Part shown: piece by piece, positions 1 to 9,444 of the stretch
Layout: each line of letters starts with the position of its first letter
Numbering within the stretch: position 1 is the first letter of the stretch
Source: Ensifer sp. BR816
GTDB lineage: Bacteria > Pseudomonadota > Alphaproteobacteria > Rhizobiales > Rhizobiaceae
Assembly: GCF_000378985.1 (NCBI RefSeq)
Contig: NZ_KB905370.1
Location: 2,341,830-2,405,829, forward strand
Direction: 5' to 3'
Length of the DNA: 64,000 nt
Translations under genes and position numbers: made by a program
Notes under the pieces: model-generated
Told to the model about the DNA's origin: nothing
Seen by the model: the letters and a program-made list of their open reading frames with translations, nothing else
Databases searched by the model: none

Positions 1-73
1 GTGCTGCACATCGAAAATTGGCATGCTATTTGTCTAGACGTGAAATTCTTTTCCCTCTTCGAAAGCGGCTGCC

Positions 74-1261
74 ATGACCTCTGCCTTCCTCTCCCACCTG
101 CGTTCGGAACTCGATGGCCTGAAGCAGGCCGGGCTCTACAAGTCCGAGCGCGTCATCACCTCCAAGCAGGCGGGCGAGATCGAAGTCGGTTCCGGCGAAA
201 GGGTCCTGAACTTCTGCGCCAACAACTATCTGGGCCTTGCCGACAGCGAGGAACTTGCCGATGCCGGCAAGAAGGCGCTCGACCGCTACGGCTACGGCAT
301 GGCCTCGGTGCGCTTCATCTGCGGCACGCAGGAGGAGCACAAGCAACTGGAGGCGCGCATCTCCTCCTTTCTCGGCATGGAGGACACGATCCTCTATTCC
401 TCCTGCTTCGATGCCAATGGCGGGCTGTTCGAGACCCTGCTCGGCGAGGAGGACGCGATCATCTCGGACGCGTTGAATCACGCTTCGATCATCGACGGCG
501 TGCGGCTCTCCAAGGCTAAGCGCTTCCGCTACGCCAATAACGACATGGCGGCGCTGGAGGAGGAGTTGAAGAAGGCCGAGGGCAGTCGCTTCAAGCTGAT
601 CGCCACCGACGGCGTCTTTTCCATGGACGGCATCATCGCCAACCTGAAGGGCGTCTGCGATCTGGCGGAGAAATACGGTGCCATGGTCATGGTCGACGAC
701 AGCCATGCGGTCGGATTCGTCGGCAAGCATGGCCGCGGCTCGGCCGAGCATTGCGGCGTCGAGGGGCGGGTCGATATCATCACCGGCACCCTCGGCAAGG
801 CGCTTGGCGGTGCCTCGGGCGGCTACACCTCGGGCAAGGCCGAGGTCGTCGACTGGCTGCGCCAGCGGTCGCGGCCCTATCTCTTCTCCAATACGCTCGC
901 TCCGGTGATCGCCGCGGCCTCGCTCAAGGTCTTCGAACTGATCGACAACGGCGATGCGCTTCGCGAGCGGCTTTATGCCAACTCCGCACTGTTCCGGGCC
1001 GAGATGTCGAAACTCGGCTTTACGCTGGCCGGCGAGGGGCACCCGATCATTCCCGTCATGCTGGGCGATGCGGCGCTGGCGCAGGAGATGGCGGCCCGCA
1101 TGCTGGAGAAAGGCGTCTACGTCATCGGCTTTTCCTTCCCTGTGGTGCCGAGAGGACAGGCGCGCATCCGCACCCAGATGTCGGCGGCGCACAGTGAGGC
1201 GGACGTGCGGCGTGTGATTGCGGTGTTCGAGGAAGTGGGACGCGAACTAGGGGTGATCTGA
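74..1261 (+). CDS. kbl: Glycine C-acetyltransferase (2-amino-3-ketobutyrate CoA ligase)
   Basis: This 395-residue PLP-dependent enzyme splits 2-amino-3-ketobutyrate with CoA into glycine and acetyl-CoA, the second step of threonine degradation in the cytosol. The protein has the usual family length and the fold-type I pattern: the segment [13 protein letters not shown], the cofactor-contacting [10 protein letters not shown] stretch, and the Schiff-base lysine K242 within [10 protein letters not shown]. The ATG at 74 is preceded by a weak purine-rich site. Only 38 bases separate it from tdh, which makes the unstable intermediate, so the two are almost certainly one operon. Family assignment is secure; the 8-amino-7-oxononanoate synthase alternative is disfavoured by the tdh neighbour. 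Confidence 0.97.
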   Translation: MTSAFLSHLRSELDGLKQAGLYKSERVITSKQAGEIEVGSGERVLNFCANNYLGLADSEELADAGKKALDRYGYGMASVRFICGTQEEHKQLEARISSFLGMEDTILYSSCFDANGGLFETLLGEEDAIISDALNHASIIDGVRLSKAKRFRYANNDMAALEEELKKAEGSRFKLIATDGVFSMDGIIANLKGVCDLAEKYGAMVMVDDSHAVGFVGKHGRGSAEHCGVEGRVDIITGTLGKALGGASGGYTSGKAEVVDWLRQRSRPYLFSNTLAPVIAAASLKVFELIDNGDALRERLYANSALFRAEMSKLGFTLAGEGHPIIPVMLGDAALAQEMAARMLEKGVYVIGFSFPVVPRGQARIRTQMSAAHSEADVRRVIAVFEEVGRELGVI

Positions 1262-1299
1262 GTAAGCTGCGTGAGGCGCGGGGGAGCGAGGATAGTGCA

Positions 1300-2337
1300 A
1301 TGACCAACATGATGAAGGCGCTGGTCAAGACGAAGCCGGAGGTCGGGCTGTGGATGGAACGCGTACCGGTGCCGGAGGTCGGGCCGAACGATGTGCTGAT
1401 CCGCGTCAAGAAATCGGCGATCTGCGGTACCGATGTCCATATCTGGAACTGGGACCAGTGGGCACAGAAGACCATTCCCGTGCCGATGGTCGTCGGCCAT
1501 GAGTTCATGGGCGAAATCGCCGAGGTTGGCTCGGCGGTCACCAAGCACCATGTTGGTGAGCGGGTTTCCGGCGAGGGCCATATCGTCTGCGGCAAGTGCC
1601 GCAATTGCCGGGCGGGCAGGGGGCATCTCTGCCGTAACACGCTCGGCGTCGGCGTCAACCGACCGGGCTCTTTCGCCGAGTTCGTCTGCCTGCCGGAATA
1701 TAATGTCGTGACGATCCCGGACGACGTGCCGGACGAGATCGCCGCGATCTTCGATCCGTTCGGCAACGCGGTGCACACGGCGCTTTCCTTCGACCTCGTC
1801 GGCGAGGACGTGCTCGTCACCGGCGCCGGACCGATCGGCATCATGGGTGCGCTGGTCGCCAAGCGGTCGGGCGCACGCAAGGTGGTGATCACCGACATCA
1901 ACCCGGTGCGCCTCGACCTCGCCCGTAAGCTCGGGATCGACTATGTCGTCGATGCATCGAAACAGAATCTCGCCGATGTGATGCGCTCGATCGGCATGAC
2001 CGAAGGCTTCGACGTCGGCCTCGAAATGTCGGGCGCTGCACCAGCCTTTCGCGACATGATCGACAAGATGAACAATGGCGGCAAGATCGCCATTCTCGGC
2101 ATTGCACCGGCCGGCTTCGAGATCGACTGGAACAAAGTGATCTTCAAGATGCTCAACCTGAAGGGCATCTATGGCCGCGAAATGTTTGAAACCTGGTACA
2201 AGATGATCGCCTTCGTCCAGGGCGGCCTCGACCTTTCGCCAGTCATCACTCACCGCATTCGTATCGACGAGTTCCGCGACGGCTTCGAGGCGATGCGTTC
2301 CGGCAACTCCGGCAAGGTAGTGATGGATTGGCTTTGA
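1300..2337 (+). CDS. tdh: L-threonine 3-dehydrogenase
   Basis: This 345-residue zinc medium-chain dehydrogenase oxidises L-threonine with NAD+ to 2-amino-3-ketobutyrate. Visible marks are the catalytic zinc ligands in CGTDVHIW and GHEFMGE, the structural zinc cluster [15 protein letters not shown], and the nucleotide-binding GAGPIG near residue 175. The length matches the family, and the C-terminal half keeps the Rossmann fold followed by the closing segment [11 protein letters not shown]. It follows kbl closely on the same strand, which fixes its role as the first enzyme of the threonine-to-glycine route and separates it from sorbitol or alcohol dehydrogenases of the same superfamily. Confidence 0.97.
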   Translation: MTNMMKALVKTKPEVGLWMERVPVPEVGPNDVLIRVKKSAICGTDVHIWNWDQWAQKTIPVPMVVGHEFMGEIAEVGSAVTKHHVGERVSGEGHIVCGKCRNCRAGRGHLCRNTLGVGVNRPGSFAEFVCLPEYNVVTIPDDVPDEIAAIFDPFGNAVHTALSFDLVGEDVLVTGAGPIGIMGALVAKRSGARKVVITDINPVRLDLARKLGIDYVVDASKQNLADVMRSIGMTEGFDVGLEMSGAAPAFRDMIDKMNNGGKIAILGIAPAGFEIDWNKVIFKMLNLKGIYGREMFETWYKMIAFVQGGLDLSPVITHRIRIDEFRDGFEAMRSGNSGKVVMDWL

Positions 2338-2781
2338 TGTGACTGCGGGTTGCATCCCGAAATGGAACAACGCGCCGATCCCGGAAAAAGTCCGCGCCTC
2401 TTGTCTTTTAAGAGGGCGCTCCTACATCTTGAGCAACCCTGGTGAACGGCGAGATAGTCCCGTCGATAAGCGTTTTTTGCCGATTTGCGCGGTTTTTCAC
2501 CGGAAAAGCTTGACGGGATGAAAAATTCTGGGAATCACCATTTCAAGCAGAAATGGCGACATGGTACGGCGGATAGGGAATCATGCCAGAGACGATTCAG
2601 TGGCAGGACTGTCGAAGCTTGCCCGCTCGACCGCGATCGCTGTCGTGGTTAAACAGGAATTAAACATCATCCCGTTACGTCAGGGGAAATGAGTCGGTGG
2701 CGGGTGCGCGGCGCGCCCGGACCCCCGAGCGGCATTGGGCACCGGGAACACGCCGGTTGCGACAAGGAAAGCGACGAATAA
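2338..2781 (+). other. Intergenic leader upstream of rpoD
   Basis: This stretch of 444 bases lies between tdh and rpoD. I see no credible coding frame. It must hold the rpoD promoter(s); the part nearest the gene (about 2640 to 2780) is first AT-richer and then strongly GC-rich, and ends with a good ribosome binding site, AAGGAAAG, 14 bases before the rpoD ATG. In many proteobacteria rpoD follows dnaG; here no dnaG is present and rpoD seems to be transcribed on its own. Confidence 0.5.
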
Positions 2782-4836
2782 ATGGCAACAAAAGTCAAAG
2801 AAAACGAAGAAGCAGACGTTGAACGCGAAGGCACTCCGGACGGTCCGCTTCTCGATCTTTCCGACGACGCTGTCAAGAAGATGATCAAGGCCGCCAAGAA
2901 GCGCGGCTATGTGACGATGGACGAACTGAATTCCGTCCTGCCTTCCGAAGAAGTCACCTCCGAGCAGATCGAAGACACGATGGCGATGCTCTCCGACATG
3001 GGCATCAACGTCATCGAGGATGAGGAAGCCGAGGAAGCGGCCGGCGGCGACGACGAGGACGGCGGCGACGACGGCGAAAGCGAAGGCGGCGAACTGGCGA
3101 CCGTCAGCGGGACTGCGCTGGCGACCGGCAAGAAGAAGGAACCGACCGACCGGACCGATGACCCGGTGCGCATGTATCTGCGCGAGATGGGCTCGGTGGA
3201 GCTTCTCTCGCGCGAGGGCGAAATCGCCATCGCCAAGCGTATCGAGGCCGGCCGCGAAACGATGATCGCGGGCCTCTGCGAAAGCCCGCTCACCTTCCAG
3301 GCGCTGATCATCTGGCGCGACGAACTGAACGAGGGTCAGACGCTTCTGCGCGAGATCATCGATCTCGAGACGACCTATTCCGGCCCCGAGGCCAAGGCTG
3401 CGCCGCAGTTCCAGAGCCCGGAAAAGATCGAGGCCGACCGCAAGGCGGCCGAGGAAAAGGAAAAGGTCCGCAAGTCGCGGGTTCCGGCCAATGACGACGA
3501 CATCACCAATGTCGGCGGCGAGGGCCAGCCCGCCGAGGAAGAGGAAGAGGACGACGACGAATCGAACCTCTCGCTCGCCGCGATGGAAGCGGAACTGCGC
3601 CCGCAGGTGATGGAAACGCTCGACATCATCGCCGAGACCTACAAGAAGCTCCGCAAGCTGCAGGACCAGCAGGTGGAAGCGCGCCTTGCCGCGACCGGCA
3701 CGCTGTCGCCGGCGCAGGAGCGCCGCTACAAGGAGCTGAAGGACGAGCTGATCAAGGCGGTGAAGTCGCTGTCGCTCAACCAGAACCGCATCGATGCGCT
3801 GGTCGAGCAGCTTTACGACATCTCCAAGCGCCTGATGCAGAACGAGGGCCGGCTGCTGCGTCTTGCCGAATCCTACGGCGTCAAGCGCGACTCCTTCCTC
3901 GAACAGTATTCCGGTGCCGAGCTCGATCCGAACTGGATGAAGTCGATCAGCAATCTCGCCGGCAAGGGCTGGAAGGAATTTGCCAAGGCCGAGAACCAGA
4001 CGATCCGCGACATCCGCCAGGAGATCCAGAATCTCGCCACCGAAACCGGCATTTCGATTGCCGAGTTCCGCCGCATCGTCTCGATGGTGCAGAAGGGCGA
4101 GCGCGAGGCACGCATCGCCAAGAAGGAGATGGTCGAGGCGAACCTGCGTCTCGTCATCTCCATCGCCAAGAAGTACACGAATCGCGGCCTGCAGTTCCTG
4201 GATCTCATCCAGGAAGGCAATATCGGCCTAATGAAGGCTGTCGACAAGTTCGAGTATCGCCGCGGTTACAAGTTCTCGACCTACGCCACCTGGTGGATCC
4301 GGCAGGCGATCACCCGCTCGATCGCCGACCAGGCCCGCACCATCCGCATTCCTGTGCACATGATCGAGACGATCAACAAGATCGTCCGCACGTCGCGCCA
4401 GATGCTGCATGAGATTGGCCGTGAGCCGACGCCGGAAGAACTGGCGGAAAAGCTTGCCATGCCGCTCGAGAAGGTGCGCAAGGTCCTGAAGATCGCCAAG
4501 GAACCGATCTCGCTCGAGACGCCGGTGGGCGATGAAGAGGATTCGCATCTCGGCGACTTCATCGAGGACAAGAACGCGCTGCTGCCGATCGACGCGGCGA
4601 TCCAGGCGAACCTGCGCGAGACGACGACGCGCGTTCTCGCTTCGCTGACGCCGCGCGAGGAACGCGTGCTGCGCATGCGCTTCGGCATCGGCATGAACAC
4701 CGATCACACGCTCGAAGAAGTCGGCCAGCAGTTCTCGGTCACCCGCGAACGCATCCGCCAGATCGAGGCGAAGGCCTTGCGCAAGCTCAAACATCCGAGC
4801 CGTTCGCGCAAGCTGCGCTCGTTCCTGGATAGCTGA
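2782..4836 (+). CDS. rpoD: RNA polymerase primary sigma factor (sigma-70)
   Basis: This 684-residue protein is the housekeeping sigma factor that directs RNA polymerase to most promoters. Region 1.1 occupies roughly residues 25 to 80, followed by a very acidic linker rich in Glu and Asp, then region 1.2 ([16 protein letters not shown]). The non-conserved domain contains a second acidic run near residue 250. Region 2 shows the characteristic [26 protein letters not shown] and [15 protein letters not shown]. Region 3 follows, and region 4 carries the helix-turn-helix [20 protein letters not shown]. Length and the acidic inserts fit rhizobial RpoD. A strong intrinsic terminator follows. Confidence 0.99.
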   Translation: MATKVKENEEADVEREGTPDGPLLDLSDDAVKKMIKAAKKRGYVTMDELNSVLPSEEVTSEQIEDTMAMLSDMGINVIEDEEAEEAAGGDDEDGGDDGESEGGELATVSGTALATGKKKEPTDRTDDPVRMYLREMGSVELLSREGEIAIAKRIEAGRETMIAGLCESPLTFQALIIWRDELNEGQTLLREIIDLETTYSGPEAKAAPQFQSPEKIEADRKAAEEKEKVRKSRVPANDDDITNVGGEGQPAEEEEEDDDESNLSLAAMEAELRPQVMETLDIIAETYKKLRKLQDQQVEARLAATGTLSPAQERRYKELKDELIKAVKSLSLNQNRIDALVEQLYDISKRLMQNEGRLLRLAESYGVKRDSFLEQYSGAELDPNWMKSISNLAGKGWKEFAKAENQTIRDIRQEIQNLATETGISIAEFRRIVSMVQKGEREARIAKKEMVEANLRLVISIAKKYTNRGLQFLDLIQEGNIGLMKAVDKFEYRRGYKFSTYATWWIRQAITRSIADQARTIRIPVHMIETINKIVRTSRQMLHEIGREPTPEELAEKLAMPLEKVRKVLKIAKEPISLETPVGDEEDSHLGDFIEDKNALLPIDAAIQANLRETTTRVLASLTPREERVLRMRFGIGMNTDHTLEEVGQQFSVTRERIRQIEAKALRKLKHPSRSRKLRSFLDS

Positions 4837-4865
4837 GCAGGCATCGATGACCTGAAGCAAGTCGG

Positions 4866-4893
4866 AAAGCCGGGCCCAGCGCCCGGCTTTTTT
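4866..4893 (+). terminator. Rho-independent terminator of rpoD
   Basis: A perfect 10-base stem (AAAGCCGGGC paired with GCCCGGCTTT) with a five-base loop is followed by a run of T. It lies 30 bases after the rpoD stop codon and is a textbook intrinsic terminator. Confidence 0.95.
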
Positions 4894-5143
4894 CATTTCG
4901 AGACCTGCAAAGGCACGGTCGGCACGCGCTCAACTTGTTCGGTTGTGACCGCGGGATTATACTTTATGGCTTGCAGCGAAAGGGGCACTGGTTGCAGTGC
5001 GAGAGGAGTAGTTGCACCGCAGGCGTCCACCGTGCATGAGAGCGCCAGCACTTGAACGCGTCAGAAGCGCTCTGGCCCTTTCGAAAATCGGAGCATCTTG
5101 GACGCTCTCCTTCGAGAGCGGGATGTTCCGCGGGAGGTGTGCT

Positions 5144-5437
5144 ATGACCACTTACGTCCTACTCCTCAATTGGACCGATCAGGGGATCAAGTCCGTGCGC
5201 GAGTCGCCGAAACGGCTGGATGCGGCCAGGAAGGTGCTTGAGGAAATGGGCGGTTCCTTCAAGGATTTCTATCTCACCATGGGTGAATACGACATGGTCG
5301 CAATCTGCGAGGCGCCGGACGATGCGGTGGCGGCCCGCTTCGCGCTGACGCTGGGCACCTACGGCAATGTCAGGAGCCGAACGCTGAAAGCCTTCCCGGA
5401 AGCGGCTTATCGCGAACTGATCGGTACGCTCGGCTAG
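5144..5437 (+). CDS. GYD-domain protein
   Basis: This 97-residue protein belongs to the GYD family, small alpha/beta proteins named after a conserved Gly-Tyr/Glu-Asp region; here the equivalent is MGEYDMVAICEAPDDA. The chosen ATG gives the usual family start (MTTYVLLLNWTDQG) and has a clear GGGAGGT site seven bases upstream; an in-frame codon at 5012 would add 44 residues of poor composition and is rejected. The biochemical function of the family is not established. It is a single gene after the rpoD terminator and before a mosaic repeat, so context adds little. Confidence 0.9.
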   Translation: MTTYVLLLNWTDQGIKSVRESPKRLDAARKVLEEMGGSFKDFYLTMGEYDMVAICEAPDDAVAARFALTLGTYGNVRSRTLKAFPEAAYRELIGTLG

Positions 5438-5536
5438 GCAACGCTACCGCCTCTGGCCGGAGGGCGGGAGGCGGTTGTGCCACCGTTTCGTGAAACCGCG
5501 GCGAAGGGTCCGCCCGGGTTCCCTCGGCCGCGTCAC

Positions 5537-5740
5537 TACAGCGCCGTGCGTCTTATCAGACGCACTAAGGACGCTGTAGCACTTTGAATTGCTGCATATT
5601 TTTGTCCTTCAATCGGCTACGATTGAAGGAAACATGCAGTAGATCACTTCATCGTTTCATTGAAACGGTGAAGTGATCTAATTTTTTGAAATTACGCAAT
5701 TCCGGGCGGAAAACCGTTACACACTTTTCCTGGAATTGCT
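5537..5740. repeat. Rhizobial mosaic intergenic repeat (RIME-like), copy 1
   Basis: Three consecutive palindromes are seen. At 5537-5579 an outer arm CTACAGCG/CGCTGTAG encloses GTGCGTCT/AGACGCAC. At 5605-5630 TCCTTCAATC pairs with GATTGAAGGA. At 5640-5680 a 20-base arm with one mismatch folds nearly without a loop. The tail to 5740 (elements ACGCAATTCCGG and TTTTCCTGGAATTGCT) recurs at 7387-7450 and, inverted, at 36672-36730. The architecture matches the mosaic repeats known from Rhizobiaceae intergenic regions. The insertion sequence starts at its right edge. Confidence 0.85.
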
Positions 5741-6590
5741 CTAGGTCGCGTGGACTCTTGGGATTCCCGAGGCTGGGCAAATCAGATTCAAGACTGTCTT
5801 TTGGAGGCAGTCATGGGTGTTATGGATCGTTTGATCCTCAGCGACGAGCAGTGGGCGCGGATAGCGCCGCACATCATTGGCGACGAGCGCACGCGCGGTT
5901 CGTCGGGCCGCGACAACCGCATGTTCGTCGAAGCGGTGCTTTGGATCGTACGGACCGGTTCGCCCTGGCGCGATCTGCCGGAGGTATTCGGCAGTTGGAA
6001 CAGCGCCTTCCGCCGGTTCAGCCGCTGGAGCCGCAAGGGCATCTGGTGGCGCATCTTCGCGGCGATGTCGGACGATCCCGACTTCGAATACCTGATCGTC
6101 GATTCCACCATCGTCCGCGCCCATCAGCACGCCGCCGGCGCAAAAAAGGGGCTGAAGATCAGGCCCTTGGCCGTTCGCGCGGCGGCTTGAGCACCAAGAT
6201 CCACATGGCCGTGCGCGGCCTCGGCTGCCCGGTCCGCTTCGCGCTCACCGCGGGTCAGAAGGGCGATGCACCGCAGGCCGACGCTCTGATCGAGGGCTTG
6301 CCCGCCGACATCGTCATGGCCGACACCGCCTATGACAGCGATCGCCTGCGCAAGGCCATCGCCGAGAAGGGCGCTGTCGCGGTGATCCCCAACAACCCCT
6401 CGCGTGCGCAGAAATACCCTTTGGACAAGCACCTCTACGCCCAACGGCATTTGATCGAATGTTGCTTTTCCAAGCTCAAGCAGTTCCGGCGCGTCGCCAC
6501 CCGCTTCGAGAAAACAGCCAGAAACTACCTCGCCGTCGTCACAATCGCAGCTATCGTACTGTGGATCAGATAAGTGTCCACGACACCTAG
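5741..6590 (+). mobile_element. IS5 family (IS427-like) insertion sequence
   Basis: Imperfect terminal inverted repeats of about 19 bases bound the element: 5741-5759 (CTAGGTCGCGTGGACTCTT) and 6572-6590 in inverted orientation (outward reading CTAGGTGTCGTGGACACTT). Both outer ends begin with CTAG, as expected from the CTAG-type target of the IS427 group, so the true ends may be two bases inside. The element is about 0.85 kb and carries a two-frame DDE transposase. It sits inside a mosaic repeat: repeat-like sequence is found directly outside both ends. Confidence 0.9.
5813..6573 (+). CDS. IS5/IS427-type DDE transposase, made by -1 frameshift
   Basis: The product is read in two frames. The first (ATG at 5813) encodes the DUF4096-like N-terminal domain and the first catalytic Asp in LIVDSTIVRAHQ, and would stop at 6190. 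A slippery heptamer A-AAA-AAG lies at 6142-6148, in the correct phase for a -1 shift. The second frame continues with STKIHMAVRG, the second Asp in VMADTAYDSD and the catalytic Glu in LIECCFSKLKQFRR, ending at 6573. The fused protein is about 253 residues, normal for the group. This looks like programmed frameshifting in an intact copy, not a broken gene. Confidence 0.9.
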
Positions 6591-6675
6591 CGCCTCGCGT
6601 CTTTTCAGATGCGCAAAGGATACTGTAGCACTTTTGAATCTACGCATCGTGCTTTCCGAAAAACGATTCCGATTT
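6591..6675. repeat. RIME-like mosaic repeat fragment, right of the IS
   Basis: The stretch CGCCTCGCGTCTTTTCAG and the following AAAGGATACTGTAGCACTTT are a diverged copy of 5541-5586 in the same orientation. It directly abuts the right end of the insertion sequence, so the element appears to have landed at the boundary of two mosaic repeat modules. Confidence 0.75.
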
Positions 6676-6778
6676 TCTCGCCCTCGTTTTCGCCCCGTGA
6701 GCGGTCATTCAACGTCGATTCAAAACCGTTCCTTAACATTTACGATTTATCAATCTCTCGCATACGAGAGGTTCCGCG

Positions 6779-7348
6779 ATGCGTTGCGTTTTTGTCGCCG
6801 TCCTCCTGTTGCTGGCCGGCTGCGGAACGGTGCCGAGAGATACCCGGAACGCCTGTGCGGTTTTCGAGCAGCAAGATGGCCTTTTCAACAATTGGCGTCG
6901 CGCCGCCTATGCGGCGGAGCGCGAATATGGCGTGCCCGTGCCCGTGCTGATGGCGACGATCTATACGGAGTCCGGCTTCCGCCATAATGCACGGCCGCCG
7001 CGCACCAAGCTCTTCGGCTTCATTCCCTGGACACGGGTCTCTTCGGCTTATGGCTATTCGCAGGCGCTCGACGGCACCTGGGCCCGCTATCAGGCCGAAA
7101 CCGGACGCTGGATGGCGCGCCGGACCGATTTCGCCGACGCAATCCGCTTCATTGCCTGGTACCACAGTCAAAGCCACCAGCAGAACGGCATCGCGCTCAA
7201 CGACCCCTATCGGCTCTACATCGCCTATTATCATGGCCACGGCGGCTATGCGCGTGGCAATTGGAGCGATACGGCGAAGACGGGCGCCAAACGCGCCAAC
7301 AACGTCGCAGCGCTCTATGCGCGGCAGTTGCAGGGCTGCGGCGGCTAG
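6779..7348 (+). CDS. Lytic transglycosylase-like lipoprotein (SLT domain)
   Basis: This 189-residue protein begins with a lipoprotein signal peptide whose lipobox LLAGC places the modified cysteine at residue 15, so it should be anchored to a membrane in the periplasm. The rest resembles the soluble lytic transglycosylase/lysozyme fold, with a candidate catalytic Glu64 in ATIYTESGFR and the SLT-like segments SAYGYSQAL and YIAYYHGHGGYARG. Such enzymes cut peptidoglycan strands, giving anhydromuropeptides. The stop codon TAG is supplied by the first bases of a mosaic repeat, so the C-terminus may have been reset by that insertion. Confidence 0.88.
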   Translation: MRCVFVAVLLLLAGCGTVPRDTRNACAVFEQQDGLFNNWRRAAYAAEREYGVPVPVLMATIYTESGFRHNARPPRTKLFGFIPWTRVSSAYGYSQALDGTWARYQAETGRWMARRTDFADAIRFIAWYHSQSHQQNGIALNDPYRLYIAYYHGHGGYARGNWSDTAKTGAKRANNVAALYARQLQGCGG

Positions 7349-7450
7349 ATCATTTCATCGTTTCATTGAAACGGTGAAATGATCCAACTCTTTGAAATTA
7401 CGCAATTCCGGACGGAAAACCGTTGTACACTTTTCCTGGAATTGCTCTAG
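7346..7450. repeat. RIME-like mosaic repeat, copy 2
   Basis: It begins with a near-perfect long palindrome (7346-7385, equivalent to 5640-5680) and continues with ACGCAATTCCGGACGG and TTTTCCTGGAATTGCT up to CTAG at 7447-7450. The unit is in the same orientation as copy 1 and carries no insertion. It lies between convergent genes and may act as a bidirectional mRNA hairpin. Confidence 0.85.
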
Positions 7451-7465
7451 CGGTCCATACCAGCC

Positions 7466-7918
7466 TCAGCCGGCGGCCGCGGCCTCCAGGCCGGCGACGT
7501 CGATCTTCACCATGCGCATCATCGCCTGTTGAACCCGGCCGGCCTTGGCCGCGTCCGGATCGCCGAGATGACGCATCAAGGCGTCCGGAATGATTTGCCA
7601 GGCAACGCCGTAGCGATCCTTCAGCCAGCCGCAATGCTGCGGTGTCCCGCCCTCGAGCAGGCGGTCCCAGTAATAGTCGACCTCTGCCTGGTCGGCGCAC
7701 CGCACAAAAAACGAGATTGCCTCGCTGAACTTGAAGTGCGGGCCACCATTGAGCCCCATGAACTGCTGGCCTTCGAGTTCGAAGGTCGCTGTGAACAGCT
7801 TGCCATCCGGCCCGCGCCGCAGGTCCTGGATACGGGCGTTGCGAAAGATGGAGGTATAGAATTCGACGGCGTCTTCCAACTGATGGTCGAACCAGAGAAA
7901 AGGCGTGATCTTCTGCAT
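7466..7918 (-). CDS. VOC-family protein (PhnB / 3-demethylubiquinone methyltransferase-like)
   Basis: This 150-residue protein is a single vicinal-oxygen-chelate domain of the PhnB-like group: MQKITPFLWFDHQLEDAV, followed by the FNGGP-like segment (LNGGPHFKF) and CGWLKDRYGVAWQI. Proteins of this type are often mislabelled as ubiquinone methyltransferases; most are metal-dependent dioxygenase or isomerase-like proteins of unknown substrate. The ATG at 7918 is preceded by GGGAGA; an upstream in-frame codon would add 47 unrelated residues. It is divergently arranged with the DUF1428 gene 139 bases away, so they may share a regulatory region. Confidence 0.88.
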   Translation of the reverse strand: MQKITPFLWFDHQLEDAVEFYTSIFRNARIQDLRRGPDGKLFTATFELEGQQFMGLNGGPHFKFSEAISFFVRCADQAEVDYYWDRLLEGGTPQHCGWLKDRYGVAWQIIPDALMRHLGDPDAAKAGRVQQAMMRMVKIDVAGLEAAAAG

Positions 7919-8057
7919 GGCATGTCTCCCACGGTGGAACTGCTGCGGAGGACGAACGGCAAGAGGCCGGTCCGACACTCCTGTAAAAAAATTGAGTTGC
8001 CGGTCGGAACCTTTCCGCTCCAGTCGTCCTTGTTGTGTTTCAACGCAGGAGACGGAC

Positions 8058-8411
8058 ATGGCTTATGTTGATGGTTTTCTGATTGCGCTGCCGAAGCAGA
8101 ATGTCGAGGCTTACAAGGACCTGGCCCGGAAAGCCGGTGCGGTCTGGAAGGAGCACGGCGCGCTCAACTATGTCGAGTGCCTGGGCGACGACGTTCCCTA
8201 TGGCGAGCTGACATCCTTTCCGCGCGCGGTGCAGGCCAAGGACGATGAGACGGTCGTGTTCTCGTGGGTGGTTTACAGGTCGCGCCAGGACCGCGATGCG
8301 ATCGTCGCCAAGGTGATGGCGGACCCGCGGCTCCAGGGCGACGAATGGAAATCGATCTTCGATGGCAAGCGGATGATCTATGGCGGGTTCGAGAGCTTTC
8401 TGGAACTCTGA
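8058..8411 (+). CDS. DUF1428 family protein
   Basis: This 117-residue protein matches the DUF1428 family closely in length and motifs (MAYVDGFLIALPKQN, VECLGDDVP, SRQDRDAIVAKVM, KRMIYGGFE). Members adopt a dimeric ferredoxin-like alpha/beta barrel, related to antibiotic biosynthesis monooxygenases and EthD-type proteins; the reaction is unknown. The ATG is preceded by CAGGAGAC. It is transcribed away from the VOC gene. Confidence 0.9.
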   Translation: MAYVDGFLIALPKQNVEAYKDLARKAGAVWKEHGALNYVECLGDDVPYGELTSFPRAVQAKDDETVVFSWVVYRSRQDRDAIVAKVMADPRLQGDEWKSIFDGKRMIYGGFESFLEL

Positions 8412-8535
8412 CCGGCGAGCGGGGAGCATACGCCTTTAAGTCGGGACCGTTTTCGGCATAAGGTCGTTCGCCAATTCAAGCTCTTACCGGGTGCGGACGC
8501 GTGAACAGCGTTGCCGGAGAAGCAGGACGACAGCA

Positions 8536-8958
8536 ATGCCGCAGACCGTCATCACCATAGCCACCAGAGGGCAGGGGCTCTACGAGTTCACCGGCGAGGC
8601 GGCGGATTTCGTGCGGGCGTGCGGAAACTCGGAGGGGCTTCTGACCGTTTTCGTACGACACACCTCCGCCTCGCTGATTATTCAGGAAAATGCCGATCCG
8701 GACGTCCGGCGCGACCTGCTCCAATTCTTCCAGCGCCTCGTGCCGCCGGCGTCCGATCCTTCGATGGGCGGGGTCGTCCACACCGAGGAGGGGCCTGACG
8801 ACATGCCCGCCCATATCAAGGCGGCCTTGACGCAGGTCTCGCTCGGCGTCCCCGTCATCGACGGGCGCATGGCGCTCGGTACCTGGCAGGGGATTTACCT
8901 TTTCGAGCATCGCGATCGCCCGCACCGCCGCGAAATCGTCTTGCATCTCGGCAGTTGA
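8536..8958 (+). CDS. YjbQ family protein (UPF0047)
   Basis: This 140-residue protein belongs to the YjbQ/UPF0047 family, whose members fold as trimers and have weak thiamine-phosphate synthase activity in some bacteria. Diagnostic motifs are VFVRHTSASLIIQENADPD (conserved His, Thr and Asn), DDMPAHIKA and GTWQGIYLFEHR. The length is typical. The physiological role is uncertain. The start ATG at 8536 gives the family N-terminus; codons further upstream do not look coding. Confidence 0.93.
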   Translation: MPQTVITIATRGQGLYEFTGEAADFVRACGNSEGLLTVFVRHTSASLIIQENADPDVRRDLLQFFQRLVPPASDPSMGGVVHTEEGPDDMPAHIKAALTQVSLGVPVIDGRMALGTWQGIYLFEHRDRPHRREIVLHLGS

Positions 8959-9039
8959 CGTTCTGCTCGCTCCTCTGCACTGGCCGCTGCGAAGAGTCCT
9001 GCTGTAGAATGAACGGTGTGCTCACATGAGGAGGAGACG

Positions 9040-9444
9040 ATGACGGACGCCCAGACCATTGCCGGTCGCTTCATCGAGGCCGTGAACGGCCGGGATTTCG
9101 AAACGCTCGCCCGCCTCCTCGACGACGATGTCGCCTTCGATTCGCTGACCGGCCAGCGCACCCTCGGCATCGGCCCGCTCCGAACCTGGGTGATGAGCTA
9201 TCTGCGCCATTTCGACGAGAGCTTCGGTGACGTCGTGCTGATGCGCGATGCGTTCGGGCAGCGGGTGGCGGCCGACACGACCGCGCGGGGCACCTACCGC
9301 GAGACGATGGCCGGCTTCCCGGAGGCGTCGGGCCAGGCCTATGCCATCCCGAGCGTCTTCATTTTCGAGGTCGAAGACGGTGTCATCACGCGGCTCAGCC
9401 ACTATCGCAACCTCCGCTTGTTCGAGCGAGAACTTTCCAGCTAG
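9040..9444 (+). CDS. SnoaL-like / NTF2-like domain protein
   Basis: This 134-residue protein has the compact cone-shaped NTF2/ketosteroid-isomerase-like fold signature: an N-terminal helix (AGRFIEAVNGRDFETLARLLDDDVAF), a middle beta section and the closing strand pattern VFIFEVEDGVITRLSHYRNLRLF. Such proteins are enzymes or ligand-binding domains of very varied role, and no substrate can be assigned. The ATG follows a strong AGGAGGAGA site. Confidence 0.85.
   Translation: MTDAQTIAGRFIEAVNGRDFETLARLLDDDVAFDSLTGQRTLGIGPLRTWVMSYLRHFDESFGDVVLMRDAFGQRVAADTTARGTYRETMAGFPEASGQAYAIPSVFIFEVEDGVITRLSHYRNLRLFERELSS

Noticed and set aside
1..519. Open frame from the left edge on the plus strand
   Set aside because: It overlaps the kbl gene in another frame, and has Arg/Leu-rich composition typical of a shadow.
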